Source of the DNA: Hymenobacter sp. | GTDB lineage: Bacteria > Bacteroidota > Bacteroidia > Cytophagales > Hymenobacteraceae | Assembly (NCBI GenBank): GCA_028288445.1 | Contig: JAQBNT010000219.1 | Span: 1 to 43,634, forward strand | Reading direction: 5' to 3' | DNA length: 43,634 bases | Shown: one piece after another, positions 1 to 8,982 of the stretch | Numbering within the stretch: position 1 is the stretch's first letter | Layout: each line of letters begins with the position of its first letter | Notes under the pieces: model-generated | Databases searched by the model: none | What the model was told of the DNA's origin: nothing | The model's input: the letters and a program-made list of their open reading frames with translations, nothing else | Made by a program: the position numbers and the translations under genes

Positions 1-786
1 AACGTGCTCTACGCCCGCAAGGAGAAGGAAAGCATGAACGAGAAGAGCAAGGACGTGAACGAGGTCCGCATCATGGAAACCATCAAAAAGGACCTGCGCC
101 TCACCGAGCTCCCCAAGCACATCGAGTGCTTCGACAACTCCAACTTCCAGGGCGATAACCCCGTGGCCGCCATGGTCTGCTTCCGCAACTCCAAGCCCAG
201 CAAAAAGGACTACCGCCACTACCACATCAAAACCGTCATCGGCCCCAACGACTTCGACTCCATGTACGAAGTCGTCACCCGCCGCTACCGCCGCCTCGTC
301 GACGAAGGTGCCAGCCTCCCCCAGCTCGTTATCGTCGACGGCGGTAAAGGCCAGCTCAGCATGGCCGTCAAGGCCCTGAAAGACCTCAACCTCTGGGGCC
401 AGATTGCCATCATCGGCATCGCCAAGCGCCTCGAAGAAATCTACGTCCCCAACGACCCGCTCCCCATCTACATCGACAAACGCAGCGAGTCCCTGCGCCT
501 CTTCCAGCGCATGCGCGACGAAGTCCACCGCTTCGGCATCACCTTCCACCGCTCCCGCCGCGACGCCGGCACCCTCAAAACCGAGCTCACCGACGTCAAA
601 GGCCTCGGCCCCGTCACCGCCGATAAGCTCCTCAACAAGTTTAAGTCCGTCAAGAAAATCCGCGAACTCACCGAATCCGAGCTAATCGCCGAAGTCGGCA
701 AAGCCAAAGCCAAAATCCTCCAAACCTACTTCGCCGAAAACGAAGCCCCATCCCATCCCATGCCCCCCCGCCAACTCCCGGCCTAA
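1..786 (+). CDS. uvrC: UvrABC excinuclease subunit C, C-terminal part (cut by window start)
   Basis: This is the C-terminal part of UvrC, which makes both incisions around a DNA lesion in nucleotide excision repair together with UvrA and UvrB. The reading frame is open from base 1, so the N-terminal GIY-YIG nuclease domain lies outside the window. Visible are the UvrC-specific block HIECFDNSNFQG, the RNase H-like endonuclease core with the acidic segment VIVDGGKGQ, the stretch RDEVHRFGITFHR, and a C-terminal helix-hairpin-helix (VKGLGPVTADKLL) that binds DNA. The stop is TAA at 784-786. Codons end mostly in C, as expected for a GC-rich genome. It converges on gldN and is followed 16 bases later by a strong hairpin terminator. 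The family assignment is very secure. Confidence 0.97.
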   Translation, partial: NVLYARKEKESMNEKSKDVNEVRIMETIKKDLRLTELPKHIECFDNSNFQGDNPVAAMVCFRNSKPSKKDYRHYHIKTVIGPNDFDSMYEVVTRRYRRLVDEGASLPQLVIVDGGKGQLSMAVKALKDLNLWGQIAIIGIAKRLEEIYVPNDPLPIYIDKRSESLRLFQRMRDEVHRFGITFHRSRRDAGTLKTELTDVKGLGPVTADKLLNKFKSVKKIRELTESELIAEVGKAKAKILQTYFAENEAPSHPMPPRQLPA

Positions 787-802
787 GCAACTATCACCAA
801 AC

Positions 803-836
803 AAAAAGGCCACCGCAGCAATGCGGTGGCCTTTTT
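803..836. terminator. Bidirectional rho-independent terminator between uvrC and gldN
   Basis: There is a perfect 15-bp inverted repeat (803-817 with 822-836) around a GCAA tetraloop of the stable GNRA class. The arms begin with AAAAA and end with TTTTT, so a U-tract follows the stem on either strand. It sits between the convergent ends of uvrC (plus) and gldN (minus) and can stop transcription from both sides. Confidence 0.92.
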
Positions 837-856
837 GCTTTAGTAAACAAATGAAG

Positions 857-1828
857 CTAGAAGCTCCACAAGTTATACTCGTACTCTACCAGGTCAGCCG
901 CCGTCTGCTGAGCAGCCAAGATGCCCTGCTGAGCACCACCGTAGATATCATCCAAACGGCTGTCGCCAGCGTTCGACACCTTGGTGATGTAGGAGTTGAA
1001 CAACCACAGCTCAAACGCATCAGCGAGGTTCTTGTGCTGCGCATCGTTTTCCGCGTTGAACCAGATGGCATTCTGCGGATTATTGCGGAACACCTTCACC
1101 AGGTCGCTGTACTTGAAGTAGCCAATCGGCTTTTCAATACCCGAAGTGTTGGCAGGCAAGGTCGAAGGAACAAAAAGGCCAATGGACTTAATGTCGTGAT
1201 ACATCCGCGACCGTTTCTTGTCGAAAATCATATCCTCCTTCAATTCCATCTCATACAGGTCCTTGTACCGGTATTCGTTAGCCGGAGGAGCCGGCGGAGC
1301 TACCGGGGCCACCGCTACGGTTTCGTAGATGGTCTTACCCTTTTTGTCCTTCATCGGCTTGCCGTTGGCCCCAATCTTGGGCTGGCGAACCGTTTTGGCA
1401 CCAGTGGTTTTCTTTTTGGGAGCGCCCCAGTCATCACCGCCACCGCCCAGGTCAGACTGGCTGAAACCAGCCGCCTTTTCCTCGTCGCTCAATTTCACAG
1501 CCTCATCGGCATATGACATGTTAGACGAGATTTCCTGCGGATTGAGCGTCGACGTCAGCGAATCATTTTTGTATGCCTGCAATTCGCCCCGCTTCACCGC
1601 CTCCAGAATCACCCGGCTGATTTCTTTGCCTTCGGAGAACATGGGCTTGTTCTGCTTCTCGCGCAGGTCTACCTGCCGCCAGATGCTCTTGCGGAACATT
1701 TGGTCCGACGGCGGAATCGGCCGGTGCGAGCCCGTGCTGCTCGCCGTAGTAGCTTGCTCCTGGGCCGAAGCCGAGAGGGAAAGCGACAGGCCCGCCGCAA
1801 TGGCGGCCAAGGTGTGAATGGATTTCAT
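857..1828 (-). CDS. gldN: Type IX secretion/gliding motility protein GldN
   Basis: GldN (PorN) is a periplasmic protein that, with the lipoprotein GldK, forms a ring under the outer membrane in the type IX secretion system. The chosen start gives 323 residues beginning MKSIHTLAAIAAG, a Sec signal peptide cleaved near ASAQ. A start five codons upstream would put extra residues before this signal. The mature part has the family pattern with RKSIWRQVDLREKQNKP followed by a segment around EGKEISRVILEAVKRGEL. A lysine- and proline-rich stretch (about residues 160-200) carries a low-complexity PVAPPAPP segment. The length is normal for the family. It is the last gene of gldKLMN, 58 bases after gldM, and ends at the terminator shared with uvrC. 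Confidence 0.93.
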   Translation of the reverse strand: MKSIHTLAAIAAGLSLSLSASAQEQATTASSTGSHRPIPPSDQMFRKSIWRQVDLREKQNKPMFSEGKEISRVILEAVKRGELQAYKNDSLTSTLNPQEISSNMSYADEAVKLSDEEKAAGFSQSDLGGGGDDWGAPKKKTTGAKTVRQPKIGANGKPMKDKKGKTIYETVAVAPVAPPAPPANEYRYKDLYEMELKEDMIFDKKRSRMYHDIKSIGLFVPSTLPANTSGIEKPIGYFKYSDLVKVFRNNPQNAIWFNAENDAQHKNLADAFELWLFNSYITKVSNAGDSRLDDIYGGAQQGILAAQQTAADLVEYEYNLWSF

Positions 1829-1886
1829 AACGGGCAAAAGCAAATTGATTTTAAGATAGTTCGCTAACGTGACTACAGTGTAGATA

Positions 1887-3488
1887 TTATAGCAGCGGGA
1901 TGTTGAACTGTTTCGAAACGCTCACCGGCTCAACGCTGCCCTGGAAGGTCTGACGCTGCACCTCTTTCACTTCGATGTACAGACGGTCACCGTCGCGGTA
2001 GGCATTCACCACGTCGCTCAGGTCAGCCTGCGGGCCGCTAACAGTCTTAGTCGGCAAAGCCGGACGACGACCACGTACCAGCGTCACTTCGTAGCGCGAC
2101 ACGCGGAACTTCGCGTCATCGGGCAGGAAGGTAGCGAAACCAGCATCCGGGATAGCGCGCAGGTTCAGCGAGCGGACAGCCGTACCGGGGGTACCCTGCT
2201 TCTCGTTGGCCTGACGGCCACCTACCCAGCACTCGATGGTGGGCTTAGGAATAGGACGCACCTGGAAAGTCTGCGAGCCGATGGCGTTGCCACCGCTGCT
2301 AACGTTCAAGGTTACTTCTTTCGAGTTAGGAATCAGCGTCACATCGCCAACCTTCGCACCCTGAATAGCCGAAGCACCCGAAGCCGAGAAGCTAGGCTTA
2401 TACTGAGGGCCCAGAGCCGGCACCGAAACGTTCAGCTTGTTGCCGCACTTGAAGTACAGCGCCTGCACCGAAGCCGACTGAATCTGCATCACCGGCTTGG
2501 TGATGGTGTAAGGCACCTTCACCACGAAAGTAGTGTCGCGGCCGTTCTGGTTGAATTTAATCCGACCCTCCCACGAAGCCTTCGCGTTGCCGGAAGCATC
2601 GAAGCCACCCGGACGGGCCGTGAATTCTACTTTGCCGTGACCATCGGGGCCAACGGCCAGCGGGCTGCCGTTCAAAGTCATTTTCTGCTGAAGACCGGTA
2701 GCAGAAGCAGTCAGAAACAGTTCAGCTTTGTACTTAGTACCAGCAGCCACCGTGTTCGACTCAGCGCTAGCAAAAGCACCGATTTTGTCGAACGAAATGA
2801 TAGTAGCACCTACTTTCTTAGCCTGCTCCGACAATGCATCGGCTTCCAGCTTCAGTACGGCCGTTTCCTTTTGCGACAGCACTGCTAGGGCGGCTACCAA
2901 GGGAGTATTCTCAAAGTTCAGCTCAGCAAAATCTTTGTTGCGCTGTTCCATGGTCGTGTGCTCCTTGGAATTGATAATACGCGCATCTTCTTTACCGTCC
3001 AGTGCCAGCGGGGTCGCATTCGGCACGTAGGTTTTAATAAAGGTCGAATAGTTGTTCAATTCAGCCTTCAAGGGATAGGCCAAACCATTCTTCTTGCCGC
3101 CCAGCATGATGGGCATCACTTTGTTGTTGGCATCAGGGTCTTTAAAGTCGGGAGCGCCTTTAACGTTACCCGTGCCAGCGATGAGCTTATCACGAACATC
3201 CTGCAAGTAGGCAATCATGGCCTTCGTCTTGGTACGGATTTCTTCGCTTTGCTTCAACACCGTCACGTCATGTGCCAGGTTGTGGTTCTTTTCCACAGCT
3301 GCCTGAATTCCTTTCACGGAATTATCGGCCGCCATGTTCGTTTTGCCATTGACGTCAATCAAACTGTCGTCGATGAACTTGAACTTCAGCAGAATCGCTG
3401 AGTTCACTTGGAGCGCCAGAAGAGCAGTCAGCACGAGGTACATCATGCCAATCATCTTCTGCCGCGGGGTTTCTTTTCCGCCTGCCAT
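1887..3488 (-). CDS. gldM: Type IX secretion motor protein GldM
   Basis: GldM (PorM) is an inner-membrane protein with one N-terminal transmembrane helix and a long periplasmic part. With GldL it forms the proton-driven motor that powers type IX secretion and gliding. The 533-residue protein starts MAGGKETPRQKMIGMMYLV, which is the family signature, and continues into a hydrophobic helix (about residues 13-33). The periplasmic part is rich in beta strands, in keeping with the string of beta domains known for this family, and it ends in a Bacteroidota-typical domain around VRPIPKPTIECWVGG. The length matches known GldM proteins. It lies 53 bases after gldL and 58 bases before gldN in what looks like one operon. 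Confidence 0.95.
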   Translation of the reverse strand: MAGGKETPRQKMIGMMYLVLTALLALQVNSAILLKFKFIDDSLIDVNGKTNMAADNSVKGIQAAVEKNHNLAHDVTVLKQSEEIRTKTKAMIAYLQDVRDKLIAGTGNVKGAPDFKDPDANNKVMPIMLGGKKNGLAYPLKAELNNYSTFIKTYVPNATPLALDGKEDARIINSKEHTTMEQRNKDFAELNFENTPLVAALAVLSQKETAVLKLEADALSEQAKKVGATIISFDKIGAFASAESNTVAAGTKYKAELFLTASATGLQQKMTLNGSPLAVGPDGHGKVEFTARPGGFDASGNAKASWEGRIKFNQNGRDTTFVVKVPYTITKPVMQIQSASVQALYFKCGNKLNVSVPALGPQYKPSFSASGASAIQGAKVGDVTLIPNSKEVTLNVSSGGNAIGSQTFQVRPIPKPTIECWVGGRQANEKQGTPGTAVRSLNLRAIPDAGFATFLPDDAKFRVSRYEVTLVRGRRPALPTKTVSGPQADLSDVVNAYRDGDRLYIEVKEVQRQTFQGSVEPVSVSKQFNIPLL

Positions 3489-3541
3489 TATCTGTTTCCG
3501 CTAAAATTGGATGAGAACTATCTGATGCGCTGAGCCAGTGC

Positions 3542-4348
3542 TTAGGCCTGGGCCGGGGCACGCATGGCGTTCAGCATGTTGCCGTACACCCGGTTCAACG
3601 AAGTCAGGTTGCCCGTCAGGTCAGATACTTGCTTCTGGAATTGCTCGGTGTCTTTGCCGGCCTGGGTCATGTTATCCATGGCCTTGCTGAGCGTACCGTA
3701 GAACTGGTTCATGGACTTCAGGTGCGTGTTGGCATCCTGCAATTCCATTTCGTACACAGCGTTCAGCGCACCTAGGTTTTTGGTCACGTTCTGTACCTGC
3801 ATGTGGTACTCTTTGGCATCCGAAGTAGCATTCGACATGGCCGAAATAGCTTCTACCGTGTTGCCGTAAGCAACGTTGATTTTGTCGAGCGAATCCGCAG
3901 CCGAGCGCACTTTCTTGGTGTATTCGTCGGTCACGTTGGCAGCTTCGCCAAGTTGCGACATCTGCGAAGTGGTAGTGCTGAGGCGATTCAAGCCCTGGCC
4001 CAAGCTGGTGAGAGCCTCCGGCGTTACGTTAGCATTTTTCAGCATGTCGTCCAGCTTCATTGTCAGGCCTTTGGCATCGTTGGCACCACCTACCTGGCGG
4101 CTGCTGGTCGAAGGGTCGTAGCCATCGTTCAACTCAGGGTATACCAATGCCCAATCGGGCTCGTGGGGCTGGGGCTGGAAGGCGCTCAAAGCAAAGATGA
4201 GGGCTTCCGTACCCAGGCCAACAATCAGCATCGTGTCAGCACCCGCCCAGTGCTCAATTTTAAACAATGCACCGACGATTACAACTGCTGCACCGAGGCC
4301 GTAAATTTTGGGCATCAGCGTATCGTAGAGAAAACTTTTAGCTGCCAT
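3542..4348 (-). CDS. gldL: Type IX secretion motor protein GldL
   Basis: GldL (PorL) is the inner-membrane partner of GldM in the type IX motor. The 268-residue protein has two N-terminal transmembrane helices (about residues 15-30 and 38-57) with the conserved segment FKIEHWAGADTMLIVGLGTE. Lys30 and Glu48 lie where the family carries charged residues in or next to the membrane that are thought to take part in proton-driven rotation; matching them by position is my inference. The rest (about 85-268) is a long cytoplasmic helical region that repeats the theme LNAVYGNxxxAM three times, probably a coiled coil. It lies between gldK (77 bases) and gldM (53 bases). Confidence 0.94.
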   Translation of the reverse strand: MAAKSFLYDTLMPKIYGLGAAVVIVGALFKIEHWAGADTMLIVGLGTEALIFALSAFQPQPHEPDWALVYPELNDGYDPSTSSRQVGGANDAKGLTMKLDDMLKNANVTPEALTSLGQGLNRLSTTTSQMSQLGEAANVTDEYTKKVRSAADSLDKINVAYGNTVEAISAMSNATSDAKEYHMQVQNVTKNLGALNAVYEMELQDANTHLKSMNQFYGTLSKAMDNMTQAGKDTEQFQKQVSDLTGNLTSLNRVYGNMLNAMRAPAQA

Positions 4349-4425
4349 GAGGTTTGACGATTGAAAGAGGTTGAAGAAGGTGTGGGGGGAGGGTGGTTAA
4401 AAGGTGGCGTCAGCCGTTTGAAATC

Positions 4426-5445
4426 TTAGTTGAGGGAGCTGTTTGTGCCCATGCCGATTTGAATCATCGAGCACCGGAAACCGATGTAGGAACGAGCCGA
4501 ATCTTGGTATTCGAAATTGCGGGTACCGGTTTCGAGGAAGTACGCAATGTCTTTCCACGAACCGCCACGCACTACTTTGCGGGGCTCGTTGTCGTCTGGA
4601 TTGGTCGGGTTCAAGTCCCAAACCACCGGCACCGAAGCCTCCATGTAAGCATCATCGCACCACTCCGAGACGTTGCCAGCCATGTCGTACAGGCCGAAAT
4701 CGTTGGGGAAGAAGGAACCTACTTCCGAAGTGTAAGCGAAGCCGTCGGAAGCATAGTCGCCACGGCCGGGCTTGAAGTTGGCCAGCATGCAACCTTTGCT
4801 GTTGCGCAGGTAAGGACCACCCCAGGGGTACGTAGCCAGGTCACGACCGCCACGAGCGGCATATTCCCATTCAGCCTCGGAGGGCAGACGGAAGTTCGGG
4901 TCGGCAGCCGAGCCAGTTTCTTCGCGGGCAGCGTTGCGGAACTTGGTGCGCCAGTTGCAGAAATACTTAGCAGCAAACCAGTCGACGCCGACTACGGGGT
5001 AGTCATCGAAAGCGGGGTGCGTGTAGTAGTACTCCAGGAGTGGGTCGCCCATGTGGTAGGTGAAGTCGCGTACCCACACCGTGGTGTCAGGGTAGAGTTC
5101 GGTCATCACGTACTCTTCGCCCAGAACATCCAAAGAGTCCTGTTTGATAGCATCGACAAACTGGCGGTATTCGTTGTTGGTAATCTCCGTTTCGTCCATG
5201 TAGAAACCGGCGATGGTTACCTGCTTGTTCATGTTCACCATCGACGCGGAAATATCCTGGTCGGTCTGGCCCATGTGAAACGTGCCTCCTGGGCAGGGTA
5301 CCATTCCAAATGGCACTTCCTGAGGATTAAAGAACGGACGGTCTTCGGAACCAACAAGGTCACCCGTAGGGCCTTTGCCAAATCCACACCCGCCTAATAA
5401 TGCCCCGGAAATAGCGAAAAGGGATAGTGCTAGAAGCTTGTTCAT
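4426..5445 (-). CDS. gldK: Type IX secretion ring lipoprotein GldK
   Basis: GldK (PorK) is an outer-membrane lipoprotein that forms the periplasmic ring of the type IX system with GldN. The start at 5445 gives 339 residues opening with MNKLLALSLFAISGALLGGC, a lipoprotein signal with lipobox LGGC. A longer frame upstream would hide this signal. The body is an FGE/sulfatase-modifying-factor fold: EITNNEYRQFVD, VVGVDWFAAKYFCNW, FRLPSEAEWEYAARGG, DMAGNVSEWCDD and VVRGGSW are all visible. In this family the fold is structural rather than enzymatic. The protein is shorter than the best known GldK/PorK proteins (roughly 450-500 residues, from memory). A consensus promoter lies 60-90 bases upstream, so gldKLMN may be transcribed apart from porP. 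Confidence 0.93.
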   Translation of the reverse strand: MNKLLALSLFAISGALLGGCGFGKGPTGDLVGSEDRPFFNPQEVPFGMVPCPGGTFHMGQTDQDISASMVNMNKQVTIAGFYMDETEITNNEYRQFVDAIKQDSLDVLGEEYVMTELYPDTTVWVRDFTYHMGDPLLEYYYTHPAFDDYPVVGVDWFAAKYFCNWRTKFRNAAREETGSAADPNFRLPSEAEWEYAARGGRDLATYPWGGPYLRNSKGCMLANFKPGRGDYASDGFAYTSEVGSFFPNDFGLYDMAGNVSEWCDDAYMEASVPVVWDLNPTNPDDNEPRKVVRGGSWKDIAYFLETGTRNFEYQDSARSYIGFRCSMIQIGMGTNSSLN

Positions 5446-5504
5446 GAGAGTTAGAAATTCTGTTTTAATTGCCGATACCGCTAAAGTACATTTGGATGGG
5501 CTGG

Positions 5505-5535
5505 CAAATCTACACTTTTTTAGGCCGGGGTGCAA
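5505..5535 (-). promoter_or_regulatory. Predicted Bacteroidota promoter for gldKLMN
   Basis: Read on the minus strand, TTG (5535-5533), a 20-base spacer and TAGATTTG (5512-5505) match the Bacteroidota sigma-A pattern TTTG-N19/20-TAnnTTTG, with a perfect -7 box. It lies in the 249-base gap after porP and would leave a leader of about 50 bases before the gldK start. Confidence 0.6.
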
Positions 5536-5694
5536 TACCTGCCTTTCGCAAAAGGCGACCAAATTGAGGGTAAACACGCTGAATAGCGTAAATAACTCGG
5601 TTAATCCGTTTTATTCTTTGCGAGGCCGACTAAATTTTATCCTAACTGAATAGGACAATGCTCATCCTGAGTACAAGATAAGAAAATAGGAGAA

Positions 5695-6693
5695 TTAGAA
5701 GCTATAACGAGGCGTGCGAATGGCTGGCCGGGTATTAATCGTCGCTTTGGGCAAGCGGTAGGAGAGCATAATTTCGTGCGAGCTGAACGCCCGGGCATCC
5801 TGGTTGAAGGCAATAAAATCGAACGCATAACCCAGACGCACGGCGTTATCCTTTGCAAAGCTTAAGCCAAGAAGTCCCGAAACGGATTCCTCGGTGCGAT
5901 AGTTAGCACCAATCCAGTACTTGTCGTCGATGGTGGCACGAACGCCGCCTTCGAAAGAGTAGTTCTTAGAGTTGTTGAATTTGCTTGAACTGGAGAAATC
6001 ACCCGGCAATACTGCTTTCGCCAGCACCATCGGAGTTACCACAACGGAAGAAGACGCCTCAATATTGTAGCCGGCCGTGAAGTAGGCATGGTTCTCCGCG
6101 ATGTATTTGCTGGGCGTGCCCGCAGTGCCGGCGCTTTTGAAGGAGTACTCCGAGCGCAGCAGGTTGTTGACGCTGATACCGGCGTAGAACTTCGGCGACT
6201 CGTACCAGATGCCGGCACCGGCATCGATTTTGCTGTCGGAAGCACCGCTTGGTACGTTCACGTCGTTTGCATCGATGGCTATATAGGTGCCTTTGCTCAG
6301 GTATGTATAGATGCCCTGAATGCCGAAGCCTAACTTACCCGAACCCAGCTTGACGTGCTGCGAGTAGGAAAGGGCCGTATTGGTCATTTTCGACTGGCCT
6401 ACCTGGTCGTAGTACACGGACAGGCCAACACCGCCGTTGAGGGCCAGGATGGGCAGCGAAACCGTCACCATGCCCGTGCGCGGCGAACCGTTGTTGCCGT
6501 CGAAGGTGCCGTTGTAGTTGTAGTACTGGTAGCGGCCGATGAGGTTTACCTCTCCCTGGCCTTTAATACCGGCATAGGCCGGATTCAAATACATGCCATT
6601 CAAGCCATAATGCGTGAACTGGGGCTGCTGTTGGGCAAGCGCCGAGCCAGCCGCAGCTGTGAGCAGCAGAGTAACGAGTAACGTTCCTTTCAT
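5695..6693 (-). CDS. porP: PorP/SprF family type IX secretion outer-membrane protein
   Basis: The 332-residue protein starts MKGTLLVTLLLTAAAGSALA (signal peptide) and continues QFTHYGLNGMYLNPAYAG, the defining N-terminal motif of the PorP/SprF family. The rest has alternating aromatic and polar residues typical of an outer-membrane beta-barrel, and the chain ends in Phe (PRYSF). PorP is needed for type IX secretion in Porphyromonas; SprF-type members help deliver type B cargo such as SprB. The start at 6693 is preferred because the 29 residues before it in frame are proline- and histidine-rich and precede the signal peptide. It sits directly upstream of gldKLMN, the order known from porPKLMN operons, which favours the core PorP role. 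Whether this copy works as PorP or as SprF cannot be told from sequence alone. Confidence 0.9.
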   Translation of the reverse strand: MKGTLLVTLLLTAAAGSALAQQQPQFTHYGLNGMYLNPAYAGIKGQGEVNLIGRYQYYNYNGTFDGNNGSPRTGMVTVSLPILALNGGVGLSVYYDQVGQSKMTNTALSYSQHVKLGSGKLGFGIQGIYTYLSKGTYIAIDANDVNVPSGASDSKIDAGAGIWYESPKFYAGISVNNLLRSEYSFKSAGTAGTPSKYIAENHAYFTAGYNIEASSSVVVTPMVLAKAVLPGDFSSSSKFNNSKNYSFEGGVRATIDDKYWIGANYRTEESVSGLLGLSFAKDNAVRLGYAFDFIAFNQDARAFSSHEIMLSYRLPKATINTRPAIRTPRYSF

Positions 6694-6777
6694 AAGGCGG
6701 GGTGGTGATGGTGAGAGAAGAGGGAGGTGGGTGTGCGAAAAAGTGCGGGGGTGGGCACAATGTAGAAGAACAGCTTC

Positions 6778-6785
6778 CAAATGTA
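6778..6785 (-). promoter_or_regulatory. Predicted -7 box for porP
   Basis: On the minus strand this reads TACATTTG, a perfect TAnnTTTG box. It lies about 85 bases upstream of the porP start and just downstream of the hemD terminator. The -33 region is weak (only a T-rich stretch at the right distance), so the promoter may be weak or need help. Confidence 0.45.
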
Positions 6786-6815
6786 AGGGAAAAACCGTCT
6801 TTAAAAAACTTGGGC

Positions 6816-6850
6816 AAAAAAAACCGGCGCAAGGATGGGTTGCGCCGGTT
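6816..6850 (-). terminator. Rho-independent terminator after hemD
   Basis: An 11-bp perfect inverted repeat (6822-6832 with 6840-6850, arm AACCGGCGCAA) encloses a 7-base loop. On the minus strand it is followed by a T-tract (run of A at 6816-6823 on the plus strand). It lies 31 bases after the hemD stop and separates the lipB-hemD unit from porP. Confidence 0.88.
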
Positions 6851-6880
6851 CTCAGTTGCTTACGGAAACGCTACGTTGGG

Positions 6881-7699
6881 TTAGGCGTTTTTAGCGTTGG
6901 GTTTTCCGACGTCAGTTTGGGCGTGCCGCCGAATGTAGGCTTCGATGGCCCCCGTCATGGAAGGGGCGTTGGGGTGGGGCGCTTCGATGTCGAGGATAAG
7001 GCCGGCATCAATGACTGCTTTGGCCGTAGTGGGGCCGAAGGCGGCAATGCGGGTGCCGTCCTGCACGAAATCAGGGAAGTTGATGAACAGCGAACTGATG
7101 CCAGAAGGGCTAAAGAACGCAATGCAGTCGTATTTCACGTCCGACAGGTCGGACAAGTCGCTGGCCACGGTGCGGTAGATGACGGCCTCCGAAAACTTGA
7201 GGCTGTTGGCCCGCATGAACACCGGCAGGTCATCCTTGCGGATATCGGAGCAGGGGTACAGGAACTTCTCGCCCTTGTGTTTTTTGATAACGTCGAACAA
7301 GTCGGCCGCCGTGCGCTCGCCCACAAAGAGCTTGCGCTTGCGCAGGACGATGTACTTCTGGAGGTAGTTGGCGGTCTGCTCGGAAATACAGAAATATTTC
7401 ATTTCTGCTGGCATTTCCAGCTTGGCCTCCTGACAAATCCGGAAAAAGTGGTCGACGGCGTTGCGGCTCGTAAATATTACGGCTGTATACTCCAGAATAT
7501 TGATTTTGTCCTTCCGAAAATCCTTATAGGACACGGGCTGCACATCAATAAACTCCCGGAAATCCACTTTAATACCGTATTTCTCGGCAATGGAAAAGTA
7601 GGGGGAAACGTCGGTGGTGGGCTTGGGCTGGGTAACCAGAATGCTGCTTATGCGCTTGGCATGCCGGCCTGTGCCCGGCTTATCTGCACTATCGGCCAT
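6881..7699 (-). CDS. hemD: Uroporphyrinogen-III synthase
   Basis: HemD closes and isomerises hydroxymethylbilane to uroporphyrinogen III in tetrapyrrole (haem) synthesis in the cytoplasm. The 272-residue protein has the sparse conserved points of this divergent family: FTSRNAVDHFF in the first domain, FFSPSGISSLF and IAAFGPTTAKAV in the second, and a C-terminal PSMTGAIEAYI. The length fits. No other haem gene is nearby; the gene is the last of a run of five minus-strand genes (lipB to hemD) and lies 75 bases after the DUF4271 gene. The pairing of hemD with a DUF4271 gene close to T9SS genes is, as far as I recall, common in Bacteroidota. The start ATG at 7699 is the first in frame after the upstream gene. 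Confidence 0.9.
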   Translation of the reverse strand: MADSADKPGTGRHAKRISSILVTQPKPTTDVSPYFSIAEKYGIKVDFREFIDVQPVSYKDFRKDKINILEYTAVIFTSRNAVDHFFRICQEAKLEMPAEMKYFCISEQTANYLQKYIVLRKRKLFVGERTAADLFDVIKKHKGEKFLYPCSDIRKDDLPVFMRANSLKFSEAVIYRTVASDLSDLSDVKYDCIAFFSPSGISSLFINFPDFVQDGTRIAAFGPTTAKAVIDAGLILDIEAPHPNAPSMTGAIEAYIRRHAQTDVGKPNAKNA

Positions 7700-7774
7700 A
7701 CAGGTAGGAAAGGGTAATGCTTAGGACAATAAGAGAGACGAAAGGAGCTGAACGAAACTGCCGGATGAAGACAA

Positions 7775-8968
7775 TCAATACGTAAAAACAATAAGTTTAA
7801 GTAAAACCAATAAAGGCAGTACTTCAGTAGCACAAAGATAAGCAAACAAATGTAGATTCAGGAGGGAGGCGTATTGGTGCAGGGTGCGGGCCACCCGCAA
7901 CACCGCGCCGACCAGCAAAACGCCAATGGCCGCGCTGGCCGCCCAGGCCACGGTGTGGGGCCAGTTGCCGTTGAGGCTGAGGTAAAGCAGCAGCACCAGC
8001 GGCAGGAACAAACCGGCCAATAAGGTAGTGCGCAGAAACTCACGGTACTGAATATCGGCTAACGGCTCGAGGCCAAAGATGTATCCCATGATTTTGACGT
8101 ACAAATACTTGCCAAAAACGAAGGTGGTGATGACGGCTGTGTAGAGCAGCACGCGAGCCACGATGGCGGTTTCGGGCACATCAAAAAATCGGCGGAGTAA
8201 AGGCAGGTTTTGCAGGTCGGTGTGGATGGCGGTGAGCAGCAGCGCAAACGACAGGGCAAAGAGCAAGACCAGCAATAAATTGAGCAGCGAAAAGGCGGGT
8301 TTGGTCAGGAACGCCTGCTGGTCGCTGTTGCGGCCGAACAACTCATCGAGCTGAAAGATGCGTGCCATGCCGGGCTGATAGGTGGTGCGCACGGCCCCGT
8401 AGCACAGGCCCAGCACGAGAAGAAAACCCAGATAGACATTCTGGCCCTGAGGGCCGGGTAGGCGGGGCTGGGCCTGCCCTGTGCTGGCTTTGGCCGATGG
8501 GCTGGTTCCGGCGGGAGCGCTGCTCACGCCGGAAAACGAGGCCAGGGCCGGGGAGCCATCGGGCTGCCATACGGCGAGCAGGTGTTTGCCAGAAGGGAGA
8601 TTGGCAGGCAGCAGCCGGGCCAGGTCGAGCGAATAGTTGCCAGCCGTGCGAGCGGTAAATATCAGCTGGTTATCAATAAATAAGCTCAGGCCGTGCTGAG
8701 CGGCGAAGGAAAGCGGAAAGGGCTGCGTGTGGCTGACGCGCACCCACTGGTAATAGGCATGGGCCGGCTGGTGATAGCCGGGCAGGTAGAAAATCAGCCG
8801 GTTGCGGCCGGCATCGTGGATGAGCCAGTCGGCCGAGAGGGAGGTTGGGGAGGCGGGGGGCAGCTGGCGGTACTCGCTGGCACACACGGGGCCGGGGCTG
8901 GCTGCGAAAGCCAGCCACAGGCCGATGGCCAGCAGCCACCGCATGCGCCACGAGCCCTGGGGTTTCAT
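7775..8968 (-). CDS. DUF4271 domain membrane protein
   Basis: The 397-residue protein starts with a signal-like segment (about residues 9-30, ending VCASEYRQLPP), followed by an exported beta-rich region (about 31-165) that resembles a jelly-roll sensor domain. The C-terminal half (about 175-397) has six or so hydrophobic helices and the DUF4271 hallmarks: a segment around FQLDELFGR, a middle VFGKYLYVKIMGYIFGL and the ending NLHLFAYLCATEVLPLLVLLKL. The function of DUF4271 is not known to me. It starts 14 bases after the wecA-type gene and is followed by hemD, so the three are probably co-transcribed. The family is restricted, to my knowledge, to Bacteroidota. Family assignment rests on the C-terminal pattern; the domain reading of the N-terminal part is tentative. 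Confidence 0.8.
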   Translation of the reverse strand: MKPQGSWRMRWLLAIGLWLAFAASPGPVCASEYRQLPPASPTSLSADWLIHDAGRNRLIFYLPGYHQPAHAYYQWVRVSHTQPFPLSFAAQHGLSLFIDNQLIFTARTAGNYSLDLARLLPANLPSGKHLLAVWQPDGSPALASFSGVSSAPAGTSPSAKASTGQAQPRLPGPQGQNVYLGFLLVLGLCYGAVRTTYQPGMARIFQLDELFGRNSDQQAFLTKPAFSLLNLLLVLLFALSFALLLTAIHTDLQNLPLLRRFFDVPETAIVARVLLYTAVITTFVFGKYLYVKIMGYIFGLEPLADIQYREFLRTTLLAGLFLPLVLLLYLSLNGNWPHTVAWAASAAIGVLLVGAVLRVARTLHQYASLLNLHLFAYLCATEVLPLLVLLKLIVFTY

Positions 8969-8982
8969 TTATTGAATAGCGG

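Noticed and set aside
857..3488. T9SS genes as a horizontally acquired island
   Set aside because: Composition and codon use match the neighbours, and there is no integrase, tRNA or direct repeat at the edges; these are normal core genes in the phylum.
4426..5577. Longer GldK with a start at 5577
   Set aside because: It would bury the lipoprotein signal (lipobox LGGC) and would lie upstream of the predicted promoter.
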